In this document: positions 12,414 to 21,945 of the stretch, in pieces | Numbering within the stretch: the first letter of the stretch is position 1 | How the letters are laid out: every line of letters begins with the position of its first letter | NCBI RefSeq assembly: GCF_003094615.1 | Contig: NZ_QDKO01000009.1 | Location: forward strand, 702,104 to 766,103 | Reading direction: 5' to 3' | Source: Caulobacter radicis | GTDB taxonomy: Bacteria > Pseudomonadota > Alphaproteobacteria > Caulobacterales > Caulobacteraceae | Length of the DNA stretch: 64,000 nt | The notes under the pieces: model-generated | What the model was told of the DNA's origin: nothing | The model's input: the letters and a program-made list of their open reading frames with translations, nothing else | Database searches by the model: none | Position numbers and translations under genes: made by a program

Positions 12414-13945
12414 GTGGTCGCTCCGGGCAAGGGAACGCCGGCCGCCGCGTCGATGATCGCGCCGGTCCGCACCAGGATGTTGGCCGCTTCCATGTCGGGA
12501 TGGAAGTGACGGTCGTCGGACAGGTGCGGCACCTTGCTCCGCACCGTGCTCCGCACCGCCTCGAGAACGGCGCTGGAGGTGAGCGGCGCGTGGAAGTCGC
12601 AGCCCTGCGCGGCGGCCAGAAGTTCAATGCCGATCACCGCGGTTGCGTTCTCCACCATCGACAGCAGGCGCCGCGCCCCGTGGGCGGCCATCGACACGTG
12701 GTCTTCCTGGTTGGCCGAGGTGGGGATGGAGTCGACGCTGGCCGGATAGGCCTTCTGCTTGTTCTCCGAGACCAGGGCCGCGGCCGTGACCTGCGGGATC
12801 ATGAAGCCTGAGTTGAGGCCGGGCTTGGGCGTCAGGAAGGCCGGCAGGCCCGACAGCGCCGGGTCGACCAGCATGGCGATGCGGCGCTCGGCGATCGAGC
12901 CGATCTCGCAGACGGCCAGGGCGATCATGTCGGCGGCGAAGGCCACGGGCTCGGCGTGGAAGTTGCCGCCCGACAGGGCCTCGTCGGCTTCCGGAAAGAT
13001 CAGCGGGTTGTCCGACACGCCGTTGGCCTCGGTGGCCAAGGTCGTGGCGGCCTGGCGCAGCACGTCCAGGGCCGCGCCCATCACCTGCGGCTGGCAGCGC
13101 AGGCAGTAGGGGTCCTGCACCCGCTCGTCTTCCTTGAGGTGCGAGGCGCGGATGCCGGAGGCGGCCATGAGCGAGCGCAGGGCGGCGGCGGTCTCGATCT
13201 GGCCGGCGTGGCGACGCAGGACGTGGATGCGCGGGTCGAACGGCGTGTCCGAACCCTTGGCGGCCTCGGTCGATAGCGCTCCGGTGACCAGGGCCGACTG
13301 GAACAGCACCTCGGCCTCGAACAGCCCGGCCAGGGCGTTGGCGGTCGAGAACTGGGTGCCGTTCAGCAGGGCCAGGCCCTCCTTGGGGCCGAGCTCGACG
13401 GGGGCCAGGCCCGCGCGGGCCAGGGCTTCCAGAGCGGGCTTGCGCACGCCGCCGACGTCGATCTCGCCGACGCCGATCATGGTCGCGGCCATGTGCGACA
13501 GCGGCGCCAGGTCGCCCGAGGCCCCGACCGAGCCCTGGCTCGGCACCACCGGCGTCAGGCCCAGCTCCAGCATCGCCTCGAGAAGCTTCACGGTCTCGAC
13601 CCGCACGCCCGAGGCGCCTTGCGCCAGGCTGGCCAGCTTCAGCGCCATCATCAGGCGGATCACCGGAACCGGCGACGGCTCGCCCGTGCCGGCGGCGTGG
13701 GACAGCACGATATTGCGTTGGAGCGTGGCCAGGTCCTCGTCGCCGATGCGAACGCTGGCCAGTTTTCCAAAGCCCGTATTGATGCCGTAGACCGGCTCGC
13801 CCTTGGCCAGGATGCGGGTCACCGCCGCCGCGCTGGCCTCGATCACCGGCCAGGCGCCGTCGGCCAGGCGCGCGGCCGCGCCGCGATAGACGGACTTCCA
13901 CTGGGCGAGGCTGACCTCGCCGGGATGCAGGACTTCGGTGTTCAC
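12410..13945 (-). CDS. hutH: Histidine ammonia-lyase
   Basis: This 511-residue enzyme removes ammonia from histidine to give urocanate, the first step of the pathway. The MIO-forming Ala-Ser-Gly triad is at 142-144 in [16 protein letters not shown], with Ser143 as in the Pseudomonas enzyme. The active-site tyrosine region VYGINTGFG is at about 52-60. The chosen GTG start overlaps the hutI stop (GTGA at 13942-13945) and gives the usual family length. An in-frame extension further upstream lies in hutI and is rejected. Confidence 0.97.
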   Translation of the reverse strand: MNTEVLHPGEVSLAQWKSVYRGAAARLADGAWPVIEASAAAVTRILAKGEPVYGINTGFGKLASVRIGDEDLATLQRNIVLSHAAGTGEPSPVPVIRLMMALKLASLAQGASGVRVETVKLLEAMLELGLTPVVPSQGSVGASGDLAPLSHMAATMIGVGEIDVGGVRKPALEALARAGLAPVELGPKEGLALLNGTQFSTANALAGLFEAEVLFQSALVTGALSTEAAKGSDTPFDPRIHVLRRHAGQIETAAALRSLMAASGIRASHLKEDERVQDPYCLRCQPQVMGAALDVLRQAATTLATEANGVSDNPLIFPEADEALSGGNFHAEPVAFAADMIALAVCEIGSIAERRIAMLVDPALSGLPAFLTPKPGLNSGFMIPQVTAAALVSENKQKAYPASVDSIPTSANQEDHVSMAAHGARRLLSMVENATAVIGIELLAAAQGCDFHAPLTSSAVLEAVRSTVRSKVPHLSDDRHFHPDMEAANILVRTGAIIDAAAGVPLPGATT

Positions 13946-15150
13946 GAAACGGCGCTCCAGACGCGCGCATGGAGCGGGTTGAAGCCCATGCGGTAGACAA
14001 GTTCGGCGGGACGCTCGACGTCCCAGATGGCGAGGTCGCAGGCCTTGCCGGCCTCCAGCGTCCCGCGATCGGCCAGTACGCCCAGGGCCCGCGCGGCCTC
14101 GCGCGTGACGCCGGCCAGGCACTCGTCCACCGTCAGGCGGAAGAGGGTGGCGGCCATGTTCATGGTCAGCAGCAGGCTGGTCAGCGGCGAGGTGCCAGGG
14201 TTGCAGTCGGTCGCCAGGGCCAGCGGTACGCCGGCCGCGCGCAGGGCCTCGATCGGCGGCAGCCTGGTCTCGCGCACGAAGTAGTAGGCGCCGGGCAGCA
14301 GCACCGCCGTCGTGCCCGCCTTGGCCATGGCCGCGATCCCGGCCTCGTCGAGATGTTCGAGATGGTCGGCCGACAGCGCCCCGAACTCGGCGGCCAGCGC
14401 CGCGCCGTGCAGGTTCGACAACTGCTCGGCGTGCAGCTTCACCGGCAGGCCGTGGGCGCGGGCCGTCTCGAACACCCGGCGGATCTGGGCCGGCGAAAAG
14501 CCGATGCCCTCGCAGAAGCCGTCCACCGCGTCGGCCAGGCTTTCGACGACGACGGCGGGGATCATCTCGCGGCAGACGAGGTCGACATAGCCTTCGGCGT
14601 TCCCTTTGAACTCCGGCGGCAGGGCGTGGGCGCCGAGGAAGGTGGTCTTCACCGACACCGGCCGGGCCTTGGCCAGGGCGCGGGCGGCGCGCAGGCTCTT
14701 GAGTTCATGTTCGAGGGAGAGGCCATAGCCGGACTTGACCTCGATCGTCGTCAGGCCCTCGGCGATCAGGGCGTCCAGGCGGGGCAGGGCGGCGGCGACC
14801 AGCTGGTCTTCGGTCGCCTCGCGAGTGGCCTTCATGGTCGAGACGATGCCGCCGCCGGCCCGGGCGATCTCCTCGTAGCTGGCGCCGGCCAGCCGCAGCT
14901 CGAACTCGTGGGCGCGGTCGCCGCCGAAGATCAGGTGGGTGTGCGGGTCGATCAGGCCAGGCGTGATCCAGCGGCCGTCGCAGTCGACGACCTCGATGGC
15001 GTCGAAAACGGGGGCGTCGGACATGGGGCCGGCATGGACGATCCGGCCGTCCTTGGCGGCGATCACGCCGTCCTCGACGACGCCGAGGCCGGGCGCGCCT
15101 TCGGCGAGGGTCGCAAGCCGGGCCTTGATCCAAACCCGATCGCACCGCAT
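13942..15150 (-). CDS. hutI: Imidazolonepropionase
   Basis: This 402-residue amidohydrolase opens the ring of 4-imidazolone-5-propionate to give N-formimino-glutamate. Metal ligands H70 and H72 are in [16 protein letters not shown]. Other landmarks are [36 protein letters not shown] and [11 protein letters not shown]. The ATG at 15150 is chosen because the frame further upstream runs through the divergent promoter and hutF. It is the first gene of the minus-strand hut operon, and its promoter lies with the probable HutC operator at 15208-15225. Confidence 0.97.
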   Translation of the reverse strand: MRCDRVWIKARLATLAEGAPGLGVVEDGVIAAKDGRIVHAGPMSDAPVFDAIEVVDCDGRWITPGLIDPHTHLIFGGDRAHEFELRLAGASYEEIARAGGGIVSTMKATREATEDQLVAAALPRLDALIAEGLTTIEVKSGYGLSLEHELKSLRAARALAKARPVSVKTTFLGAHALPPEFKGNAEGYVDLVCREMIPAVVVESLADAVDGFCEGIGFSPAQIRRVFETARAHGLPVKLHAEQLSNLHGAALAAEFGALSADHLEHLDEAGIAAMAKAGTTAVLLPGAYYFVRETRLPPIEALRAAGVPLALATDCNPGTSPLTSLLLTMNMAATLFRLTVDECLAGVTREAARALGVLADRGTLEAGKACDLAIWDVERPAELVYRMGFNPLHARVWSAVS

Positions 15151-15247
15151 CGCCAGCGCCTCCCGTGACGTCTTGAGTCGTGCTCCGCGACCCTTGCGGC
15201 GCGGTTCAATATGTATAGACATATTCGCGAGCGACGAGGATTGTCCA
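15151..15247. promoter_or_regulatory. Divergent hutI / hutF promoter region
   Basis: This 97 bp space separates the start codons of the two diverging hut transcription units. It is locally AT-rich around 15205-15226, against the GC-rich surroundings. It holds the inverted repeat described separately, and a GAGGA Shine-Dalgarno sequence seven bases before the hutF GTG. I could not assign -35/-10 boxes with confidence. Confidence 0.7.
15208..15225. promoter_or_regulatory. Probable HutC operator
   Basis: The sequence AATATGTATAGACATATT is a perfect 7 bp inverted repeat with a 4 bp centre. Its core TGTATAGACA resembles the TGTATA-type half sites reported for GntR-family HutC repressors. It sits midway between hutI and hutF, and hutC is the second gene of the plus-strand unit, so autoregulation with urocanate as inducer is the simple model. 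No footprint is available here; the call is by motif and position. Confidence 0.72.
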
Positions 15248-16720
15248 GTGAGCGACGCCGAGAATCTTGAAGGCCCGGAAGAGGCGTCCCCCGAGCTGGC
15301 CGAAGAGGCGGTCATCGAGACTTCGAGCGAACCCGCTCCGCAGGTCGCTCCCGATACCCACAGGGACGTCGTGGTCTGGTGCGAAAGCGCGCTGCTGGCC
15401 GACGGCTGGGCCAAGGGCGTGCGCCTGACCCTGTCCGAGGGCCGCATCGCCCGCATCGACACCGACGTCGTCGCCGGTAGCGAGCCCCGCCTGGGCGCGG
15501 CCCTGCCGGGCATGCCCAACCTGCACAGCCACGCCTTCCAGCGTGCCATGGCCGGCCTGACCGAAGCGCGCGGCGAGGGAAGCGACAGCTTCTGGACCTG
15601 GCGCGAGCTGATGTATCGCTTCGTCGAGCGCCTGGACCCCGACGCCCTGCAGGCCATCGCCGCCATGGGCCAGGTCGAGATGCTGGAAAGCGGCTTCACC
15701 CGCGTCGGCGAGTTCCACTACCTGCACCGCGACACCGACGGCGGCGCTTTCGACAACCCGGCCGAGATGGGCGCACGCATCGCCGCCGCCGCGCAGGAGA
15801 CGGGCATCGGCCTGACCCTGCTGCCGGTGTTCTATGCCCACGCCGGCTTCGGCGGCGTCGCGCCGGGCGAAGGCCAGAAGCGCTTCGTCACCAACGTCGA
15901 CGGCTATGCCCGCCTGCTGGAGGCCAGCCGCGCCGCCGTCGCCGACCTGCCCGACGCGGTGGTCGGCGTCGCGCCGCACAGCCTGCGCGCCGTCACCGCC
16001 GAAGAGCTCACCGCCATCACGCCCCTGGCGGCCGGCGGTCCCATTCACATCCACATCGCCGAGCAGACGAAAGAGGTCGACGACTGCCTGGCCGCCACGG
16101 GCCAGCGTCCGGTGCGCTGGCTGATGAACCACGCCGACGTCGGCAAGCAGTGGTGCCTGGTCCACGCCACCCACATGAACGCCATGGAGACCGAGCGCCT
16201 CGCCAAGAGCGGCGCGGTGGCGGGTCTCTGCCCCATCACCGAGGCCAATCTCGGCGACGGGGTCTTTCCGGCCCACGACTACCAGGCCGCCGGCGGCGCC
16301 TTCGGCATCGGCTCGGACAGCAACGTGCTGATCGACGCGGCCGAGGAGCTGCGGGTGCTGGAATATTCCCAGCGCCTGACGCGCCGGGCCCGCAACGTGC
16401 TGGCCGGCGGCCCCAGGCGCTCGACCGGCGGCGAGCTATGGCGCGCGGCCGTGGCCGGCGGCAGCCAGGCCCTGGGCGCCGGCCGTCCGGGCCTGCGCCG
16501 CGGCGCGCCGGCCGACTTCGTCACCCTGGATCGCGAGCATCCGGCCATCGTCGGGCGCGGCGGCGACGCCCTGGTCGACAGCCTCGTTTTCGCCGGCCGT
16601 CACGGGGCCATCGACAGCGTCTGGCGCGCGGGCCGGCCCGTCGTCTCCGGCGGTCGCCACCGGCATCGCGAGGCGATCGCCGAGCGCTATCGCCGGGTGC
16701 TCAAGAGCCTGCTGTCGTGA
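15248..16720 (+). CDS. hutF: Formimidoylglutamate deiminase
   Basis: This 490-residue amidohydrolase converts N-formimino-glutamate to N-formylglutamate and ammonia, the step that defines the five-step hut pathway and feeds HutG. Metal ligands H93 and H95 are in [15 protein letters not shown]. Further landmarks are [57 protein letters not shown] and GSDSNVLID. The GTG start is chosen for its Shine-Dalgarno GAGGA. It gives an unusually acidic, low-complexity N-terminal tail of about 38 residues before the family core ([13 protein letters not shown]). A GTG within VVVW is an alternative start giving a more typical length. Confidence 0.95.
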   Translation: MSDAENLEGPEEASPELAEEAVIETSSEPAPQVAPDTHRDVVVWCESALLADGWAKGVRLTLSEGRIARIDTDVVAGSEPRLGAALPGMPNLHSHAFQRAMAGLTEARGEGSDSFWTWRELMYRFVERLDPDALQAIAAMGQVEMLESGFTRVGEFHYLHRDTDGGAFDNPAEMGARIAAAAQETGIGLTLLPVFYAHAGFGGVAPGEGQKRFVTNVDGYARLLEASRAAVADLPDAVVGVAPHSLRAVTAEELTAITPLAAGGPIHIHIAEQTKEVDDCLAATGQRPVRWLMNHADVGKQWCLVHATHMNAMETERLAKSGAVAGLCPITEANLGDGVFPAHDYQAAGGAFGIGSDSNVLIDAAEELRVLEYSQRLTRRARNVLAGGPRRSTGGELWRAAVAGGSQALGAGRPGLRRGAPADFVTLDREHPAIVGRGGDALVDSLVFAGRHGAIDSVWRAGRPVVSGGRHRHREAIAERYRRVLKSLLS

Positions 16721-17424
16721 CCGTCCCGCTGCACCAGCGCATCCGCGACGAGATCGAGGGGCTGATCCGTTCGGGGGCCTGGGCCCCGGGCCACCGTGCG
16801 CCCTCCGAGAGCGAGCTGATGGCCCAGTACGGCTGCTCGCGGATGACCGTGAACAAGGCGATGTCGGCCCTGGCCGAGGCCGGGCTGATCGTGCGCCGTC
16901 GTCGGGCGGGCTCGTTCGTGGCTCGGCCCAAGGTGCATTCCACAGTCCTCGACATACCCGACATCCAGGCCGAGATCACCGCGCGGGGCGAGACCTACGC
17001 CTTCCGGCTGCTGGCCGCCGAGCGCCGTCCCGCCGATCCCGACGACGGCGACGAGGTCGAGCTGGCCGGGGAGGGCGAGCTGATCGTGCTGCGCGGCCTG
17101 CACATCGCCGGCGGCCGGCCCTTCGCCCTGGAGGACCGGCTGATCAGCCTGGCCGCCGTGCCAGAGGCCGCTGGCGCCGATTTCGCCGCCGAGCCGCCCG
17201 GCGCCTGGCTCTTGCACCACGTGCCGTGGACGGAAGCGGAAAGCCGGATCAGCGCCGTGGGCGCGGAAGCCTCTGTCGCCGAGCTGCTGGCCTTGGATCC
17301 CGGCGCGGCCCTGCTGGCCGTCGAGCGCCGCACCTGGCGGGCCGGCGAGCCCGTCACCCGCGTGCGCCAGCTGTTCCCCGGCGAGGCCTACGACCTGGTG
17401 GCCCGCTTCGGCCCGGCGCGCTGA
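16717..17424 (+). CDS. hutC: Histidine utilisation repressor HutC, GntR/UTRA family
   Basis: This 235-residue regulator has an N-terminal GntR winged helix (about 4-72: LHQRIRDEIEGLIRSGAW, PSESELMAQYGCSRMTVNKAMSAL, GSFVARP) and a C-terminal UTRA effector domain (about 90-232), ending with FPGEAYDLVARF. HutC represses hut genes and is released by urocanate. The GTG start overlaps the hutF stop (GTGA at 16717-16720), so the two are co-translated, and the repressor controls its own operon through the operator at 15208-15225. Confidence 0.95.
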   Translation: MTVPLHQRIRDEIEGLIRSGAWAPGHRAPSESELMAQYGCSRMTVNKAMSALAEAGLIVRRRRAGSFVARPKVHSTVLDIPDIQAEITARGETYAFRLLAAERRPADPDDGDEVELAGEGELIVLRGLHIAGGRPFALEDRLISLAAVPEAAGADFAAEPPGAWLLHHVPWTEAESRISAVGAEASVAELLALDPGAALLAVERRTWRAGEPVTRVRQLFPGEAYDLVARFGPAR

Positions 17425-17477
17425 CTCTGTCGCCTCGCTCCTGGCGTTAACGGTTGCCGCGCTACACCTTCGGGTGA

Positions 17478-17494
17478 GCCGCTGGGCAAGCGGC
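17478..17494 (+). other. Small hairpin between hutC and the UTRA-like gene
   Basis: GCCGCT and AGCGGC pair across a GGGCA loop. There is no T-run, so it is not a standard terminator. It lies just upstream of the GGGGGA Shine-Dalgarno sequence of the next gene and could affect its translation. The remaining bases of the 90 bp gap show nothing else I can name. Confidence 0.35.
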
Positions 17495-17514
17495 CGCTGA
17501 GGGGGACTATCACC

Positions 17515-18057
17515 GTGACCGATCCGACCCTGAAACTGCTGCTGGCCGCCGAGATGCGCCTGCCGGGCCTGGATCTTTGGGACGGCTCGCCGGACCCGCC
17601 GAAGTGCGAGGTGAGGCTACTCGACGTCATCCACCGCATGTTCGATTTCACGGTCGACAGGACCAACACCGTCGAACGAAGGGTGCTGCACCTGCGGGCC
17701 CTGCATCTGCTGGACGGCAAGCCGGTGCTGGTCGAGAAGCGCGTCATCCAGGACAGCCTGGTCTTCGCGGCGCTGGGGTCGTCCGAGCGGGCCTTCGCTG
17801 ACCCGCTGCGCGCCTGGAACGCCATGCCAGGCATCGCCGCCGATCACGCCAAGCTGGCCTTTTCCGATACGCGGGCGCTGCCTTGCCAGGCCGAGGAGGC
17901 CGGGTTTCTGGAGGCCAGCGCCGGCGTTCCCGCGCTGGTCTACCGGCACGAGGCGGCCGACGACGAGCACCAGATCTTCTTCAACGTCGAGCAATGCGCC
18001 GTGGGCCTGAAACTGCGCACCCTGGAAGGCAAGGCCTACTGGGACTACCTCGACTGA
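17515..18057 (+). CDS. HTH-less UTRA-like protein next to hutC
   Basis: This 180-residue protein has no recognisable DNA-binding domain. From about residue 50 it follows the UTRA pattern seen in HutC: VLHLRALHLLDGKPVLVEKR matches HutC's LIVLRGLHIAGGRPFALEDR in spacing and character, and the later part (AEEAGFLEASAGVPALVYRHE) matches HutC's VAELLALDPGAALLAVERRT. It thus looks like a free effector domain of a GntR regulator. The GTG start has a GGGGGA Shine-Dalgarno sequence 9 bp upstream. It follows hutC by 90 bp on the same strand and might sense a hut intermediate or modulate HutC. That role is inferred; the UTRA call is pattern-based. Confidence 0.7.
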   Translation: MTDPTLKLLLAAEMRLPGLDLWDGSPDPPKCEVRLLDVIHRMFDFTVDRTNTVERRVLHLRALHLLDGKPVLVEKRVIQDSLVFAALGSSERAFADPLRAWNAMPGIAADHAKLAFSDTRALPCQAEEAGFLEASAGVPALVYRHEAADDEHQIFFNVEQCAVGLKLRTLEGKAYWDYLD

Positions 18058-18077
18058 CGCCCGTTGGTAGGGCGACG

Positions 18078-18097
18078 GCGACCGGATCGCCGGTCGC
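18078..18097 (+). other. Stem-loop after the UTRA-like gene
   Basis: GCGACCGG and CCGGTCGC form a perfect 8 bp stem with an ATCG loop, 20 bp after the stop codon. No T-run follows, so termination is uncertain. A 12 bp palindrome CGTGCATGCACG lies shortly after at 18110-18121 and could be an operator for the following gene. Confidence 0.4.
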
Positions 18098-18190
18098 GAC
18101 CGTTCCCCTCGTGCATGCACGCCCAAGCTGTCGTACATCAGCACGCGAGCGCGGGCTGAATCGCGCTTGGGGCGTGCGTGGGGACGTGGC

Positions 18191-19282
18191 GTGAAGGAAC
18201 TCGAGGCGATCAGCGGCGGCGCGCTGGGCGGATGGTTGGCGCGGTTCAAGTCGGATGGGCGCTCGAGCCATCCCGCGCCGCCGCCGGGGACCAAGTGCGA
18301 CAACTGCGAGACCGAGCTGGTCGGGCACTTTTGCCACGCCTGCGGCCAGGAAGCCTCTGATCACCACAAGTCGATCCTGCACGTCACCTGGGAAGCCATC
18401 GAGGGAATGTTCCACTTCGACGGCCGGCTGTGGCGCACCCTGCCGTGGCTGTTCGCCCGCCCCGGCACGCTGAGCCGCGAGTATCTCGACGGCAAGCGCG
18501 CCCGGCACGTGCCGCCGTTCCGCCTGTTCCTGGTCTCGCTGCTGCTGTTCATCCTGTCGGCCGAGGTCGTGATCCACAAGGCCATGCACGACGCCCAGCA
18601 TAAGGGCGACCACGCGGCGCAGGGGCAGCACGGCGACGCCAAGGCCGCCCCGCACGGTCCGGCCAAGACCGACGAGCACGGCAAACCCGTCCCACCCAGC
18701 ATCAACGGCAGTGTCAGGGCCATCCCCGGTGAGGTGACCAACGACATCCAGCAGTCGATGAAGGAGGGCGGCCTGCTCTCCGACGGGGTCGACGCGAACG
18801 GCAAACGCACCTTCATCGACGTGGGCGAGGTCGAGCCGACCGAGCGGGCCAAGCTGGAGTGGTTCAACACCCAGCTCAACAAGGTCGTGGCCACGCCCGG
18901 CTATTTCGTCGCGGTGGTGTTCGGCTGGGGCCACCGGCTGGCGGTGTTCCTGCTGCCGATCCTCGCCCTCAGCCTGGGCGCCTGCTACTTCTATCGCCGC
19001 AAGTTCTACATGTACGACCACCTGATCGTGTCGATGAACTATCTGTCGTTCATCTTCCTGCTGTGGGCGGCGGTGATGATCCTGCCGGCCCCGGCGCGCG
19101 ACATCGGCGTGGTCGTGGCGCTGCTGTGGGCGCCGGTGAACCTGTTCATGACGTTGCGCGGCGTCTACGGCTCCAACGTCTTCGGCGCCCTGCTCAAGAC
19201 TACCATCGTCTGGTTCTCCGCCCAGCTGGCCTTCGTGTTCCTGCTGGCGGGCCTGCTGTGGCTGGGGCTGTCGCAGATCTGA
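18191..19282 (+). CDS. DUF3667 family membrane protein with zinc ribbon
   Basis: This 363-residue protein begins with a short cytoplasmic segment holding a CxxC-N8-CxxC ribbon (CDNCETELVGHFCHACGQ, about 39-56), the signature of DUF3667. A hydrophobic segment follows (LFLVSLLLFILSAEVVI), then a His/Lys-rich hydrophilic loop of about 110 residues and four or so further membrane segments in the C-terminal third. The function of the family is unknown. GTG at 18191 is preferred over an upstream TTG because a GGGGAC ribosome-binding sequence precedes it. It stands alone between the hut genes and a TonB-dependent receptor. Confidence 0.85.
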   Translation: MKELEAISGGALGGWLARFKSDGRSSHPAPPPGTKCDNCETELVGHFCHACGQEASDHHKSILHVTWEAIEGMFHFDGRLWRTLPWLFARPGTLSREYLDGKRARHVPPFRLFLVSLLLFILSAEVVIHKAMHDAQHKGDHAAQGQHGDAKAAPHGPAKTDEHGKPVPPSINGSVRAIPGEVTNDIQQSMKEGGLLSDGVDANGKRTFIDVGEVEPTERAKLEWFNTQLNKVVATPGYFVAVVFGWGHRLAVFLLPILALSLGACYFYRRKFYMYDHLIVSMNYLSFIFLLWAAVMILPAPARDIGVVVALLWAPVNLFMTLRGVYGSNVFGALLKTTIVWFSAQLAFVFLLAGLLWLGLSQI

Positions 19283-19305
19283 CGGCGGTCTGCCGATTTA
19301 TTGTT

Positions 19306-19336
19306 CGCGGACGGACTTTATCCCCGGCCGTCCGCG
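19306..19336 (+). other. Stem-loop between the DUF3667 gene and the TonB receptor gene
   Basis: CGCGGACGG and CCGTCCGCG form a 9 bp stem with a 13-base loop, 23 bp after the stop codon. There is no T-run. It could terminate the upstream transcript weakly. The remainder of the gap to 19437 is more AT-rich (for example GGAAATAATCAATAG) and presumably carries the receptor promoter. Confidence 0.4.
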
Positions 19337-19437
19337 AGGGGTGTCATGACAGCTTTGCAAGCTCCTGATATCCGAACGGCGTGTTGCGGAAATAATCAAT
19401 AGCCGCAGCCGCTTATACGTAAAAAGGGGATTACTTC

Positions 19438-21744
19438 TTGTCCAAGACCACCTTCGGCCGGTCGGCGCTGATGCTGACCAGCGCGCTCGGCGCGCTCGCG
19501 TTCGGCGCCGCCGCCAACGCCCAGGAAGCCGCTGACTCCACCAGCCTCGAAGAGATCATCGTCACCGCCGAGCGCCGCTCGGTGAACCTGCAGGACACGC
19601 CGGTGTCGGTCGGCGTGGTCGCGGGCGACCAGCTGCGCGCCATCCAGGGCGGCGGCGACGACATCATCTCGCTGTCGGGCAAGGTGCCGAGCTTCTACGC
19701 CGAGACCACCACGGGCCGCATCTTCCCGCGCTTCTACATCCGGGGCCTGGGCAATATCGACTTCTACCTCGGCGCCTCTCAGCCGGTGTCGATCATCCAG
19801 GACGACGTCGTCCTCGAGCACGTGGTGCTGAAGTCGAACCCGGTGTTCGACGTCCAGCAGGTTGAAGTGCTGCGCGGCCCGCAGGGCTCGCTGTTCGGCC
19901 GCAACACCACCGCCGGCATCGTCAAGTTCGACACCATCCGCCCGTCGGAAACCTTCCAGGGCCGCGCCAGCGCCTCGTACGGCACCTACGGCACGACCAC
20001 CTTCGACGGCGGCATCGGCGGCCCGATCGCCGGCGACAAGCTGATGTTCCGCGTCTCGGCCCTGTACCAGCATCGCGACGACTGGGTGGACAACACCTTC
20101 GCCGGTACGAGCCTCGACGGCACCGTCACTCCGCGCAAGAACGCCATGGGCGGCTTCGACGAGAAGGACGCGCGCCTGCAGATCCTGGCCAAGCCGACCG
20201 AGCAGCTGACGGTCCTGGCCTCGGCCCACGTGCGCAACTACGAGGGGACTTCGACCCTCTTCCTGCGCAACGCCATCAAGAAGGGCTCGAACGTCGCCAC
20301 CGCCCCGCGCGACAGCGTCGCCTACGACGAGGCGCACGACAATCCGCAGGCCTATGACACCAAGGGCGCCTCGCTGAACGTCGCCTATGACTTCGGCGGC
20401 ATGACCCTGACCTCGATCAGCGCCTACGAGACCACCAGCGGCTACAGCCGCGGCGACACCGACGGCGGCGCCGGCGCCAACTTCCCGGTCGGCGGCGTGG
20501 CCAACGGCTTTGGCCAGTCGATGGGCCAGATCCGCGATCTCGACCAGCTGACCCAGGAAATCCGCCTGGCCAGCAACGGCGAGGACCGCCTGAAGTGGCA
20601 GGTCGGCGCGCTGTATTTCGACTCGCGCGACACCACCGACTTCTACCAGCGCGGCTACTTCCTCAACACCGGCGTGGCCGCCCGCAACCCAAACAACTGG
20701 GTGCGCCTGAACAACCTCAACACCTCGTGGGCCCTGTTCGGCCAGGTCAGCTACAAGGTGACCGACGCCCTGACCATCACGGCCGGCGCGCGTGACACCT
20801 ACGACGCCAAGAAGACCCGCCTGGCCAAGACCTCGCTGACCGCCGCCGGCGCCGACACCTATGCCGGCCGTCGCTTCGTGCGCCTGTCGGACGAGCAGCC
20901 CAGCTGGGACCTGAGCGCCCTCTACGAAGTGAACCCCGACCTCAGCGTCTATGCGCGCGTGGCCAAGGGCTTCCGCGCTCCGACCATCCAGGGCCGTTCG
21001 GCGGTGTTCAACTCCGACTTCACCACCGCCGACTCCGAGACGATCCTGTCGTGGGAAGCCGGCTTCAAGAGCGTGCTGCTCGACAACAGCCTGCGCCTGA
21101 ACGCCTCGGCCTTCACCTACAAGGTCAGCGACATCCAGCTGAACGGCAACGACGCCAATGGCAACGGCGTGCTGTTCAATGCCGATGAAGCCAAGGCCTA
21201 CGGCATGGAAGCCGACGCCGAGTGGCGCCCGATCGCCAACCTGACCCTGACGGCGGGCCTGAGCCTGCTGCACAGCGAGATCAACGACAAGCGGGTCTAC
21301 GCCCAGGTCTGCGCGCTCAACAGCGTGGTGGTCTGCACGGTCAAGACGCCGACGATCGCGATCCCGGGGGCCTTCGGCACGAACTACTTCACCCAGATCG
21401 ACGGCCAGCCGCTGCCCAACGCGCCCGAGTACAACCTCAGCTTCACGGCGCGCTACGAGCTGCCGGTGGGCGCCGACGGCAAGCTGTTCGCCGCCACCGA
21501 CTGGAACAAGCAGGGCTATACGAACTTCGTGCTGTACGACACGGCCGAGTTCTACTCGAAGGGCAACTTCGAAGGCGGGCTCAAGCTCGGCTACGAAGGC
21601 GGAAACGGCGCCTACGAGGTCGCCCTGTTCGGCCGCAACATCACCAACGAGAAGAACCTCAAGGGCGTGATCGAGAACTACATGGCGGCCGTCTACAACG
21701 AGCCGCGCATCGTCGGGATCTCGCTCAGCGCCAAGCTGCGCTGA
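19438..21744 (+). CDS. TonB-dependent outer membrane receptor
   Basis: This 768-residue outer membrane transporter has a signal peptide (about 1-28, ALAFGAAANAQ), a TonB-box-like segment (LEEIIVTAERR), a plug domain (about 45-165, ending VQQVEVLRGPQGSLFGRNTTAG) and a beta-barrel ending in an aromatic-poor strand (IVGISLSAKLR). Substrate is not evident. It uses a TTG start with an AAGGGGA Shine-Dalgarno sequence, as do the other two receptors here. It is followed by a strong terminator, so it is monocistronic. The glycoside hydrolases begin 200 bp further on, in the opposite direction, so it may import their products, but there is no direct evidence. Confidence 0.94.
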   Translation: MSKTTFGRSALMLTSALGALAFGAAANAQEAADSTSLEEIIVTAERRSVNLQDTPVSVGVVAGDQLRAIQGGGDDIISLSGKVPSFYAETTTGRIFPRFYIRGLGNIDFYLGASQPVSIIQDDVVLEHVVLKSNPVFDVQQVEVLRGPQGSLFGRNTTAGIVKFDTIRPSETFQGRASASYGTYGTTTFDGGIGGPIAGDKLMFRVSALYQHRDDWVDNTFAGTSLDGTVTPRKNAMGGFDEKDARLQILAKPTEQLTVLASAHVRNYEGTSTLFLRNAIKKGSNVATAPRDSVAYDEAHDNPQAYDTKGASLNVAYDFGGMTLTSISAYETTSGYSRGDTDGGAGANFPVGGVANGFGQSMGQIRDLDQLTQEIRLASNGEDRLKWQVGALYFDSRDTTDFYQRGYFLNTGVAARNPNNWVRLNNLNTSWALFGQVSYKVTDALTITAGARDTYDAKKTRLAKTSLTAAGADTYAGRRFVRLSDEQPSWDLSALYEVNPDLSVYARVAKGFRAPTIQGRSAVFNSDFTTADSETILSWEAGFKSVLLDNSLRLNASAFTYKVSDIQLNGNDANGNGVLFNADEAKAYGMEADAEWRPIANLTLTAGLSLLHSEINDKRVYAQVCALNSVVVCTVKTPTIAIPGAFGTNYFTQIDGQPLPNAPEYNLSFTARYELPVGADGKLFAATDWNKQGYTNFVLYDTAEFYSKGNFEGGLKLGYEGGNGAYEVALFGRNITNEKNLKGVIENYMAAVYNEPRIVGISLSAKLR

Positions 21745-21768
21745 TCCCGAGCTGATGGACTAGAAGAG

Positions 21769-21801
21769 CGCCCTCCGAGCTTCGGCTCGGGGGGCGTTTT
21801 T
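21769..21801 (+). terminator. Rho-independent terminator of the TonB receptor gene
   Basis: CGCCCTCCGAGC and GCTCGGGGGGCG form a 12 bp stem (one G-T pair) with a TTCG tetraloop, followed directly by five T residues. It lies 24 bp after the receptor stop codon. Confidence 0.92.
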
Positions 21802-21830
21802 CGTTTCTGGGAGGGGAGTGTTCTCTTTCC

Positions 21831-21930
21831 CCGTAAAATCCCCGCGAAAGCGGGGACCCAGGCTTTTTCTGAAAAGCGTGGCGCTCGACGATAAAACACC
21901 TGGGTCCCCGCTTTCGCGGGGATTTTACGG
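21831..21930. repeat. Intergenic palindromic element, family E
   Basis: Two arms of 32 bp (21831-21862 and 21899-21930) are perfect inverse complements, separated by 36 bp. Each arm contains its own small hairpin, CCCCGCGAAAGCGGGG, followed by ACCCAGG. The element lies between the convergent receptor and dehydrogenase genes. It shares the GGGACCCAGG/CCTGGGTCCC core with family D at 29096 and 57541. Confidence 0.9.
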
Positions 21931-21945
21931 ATGGTTGGGGCGGCC

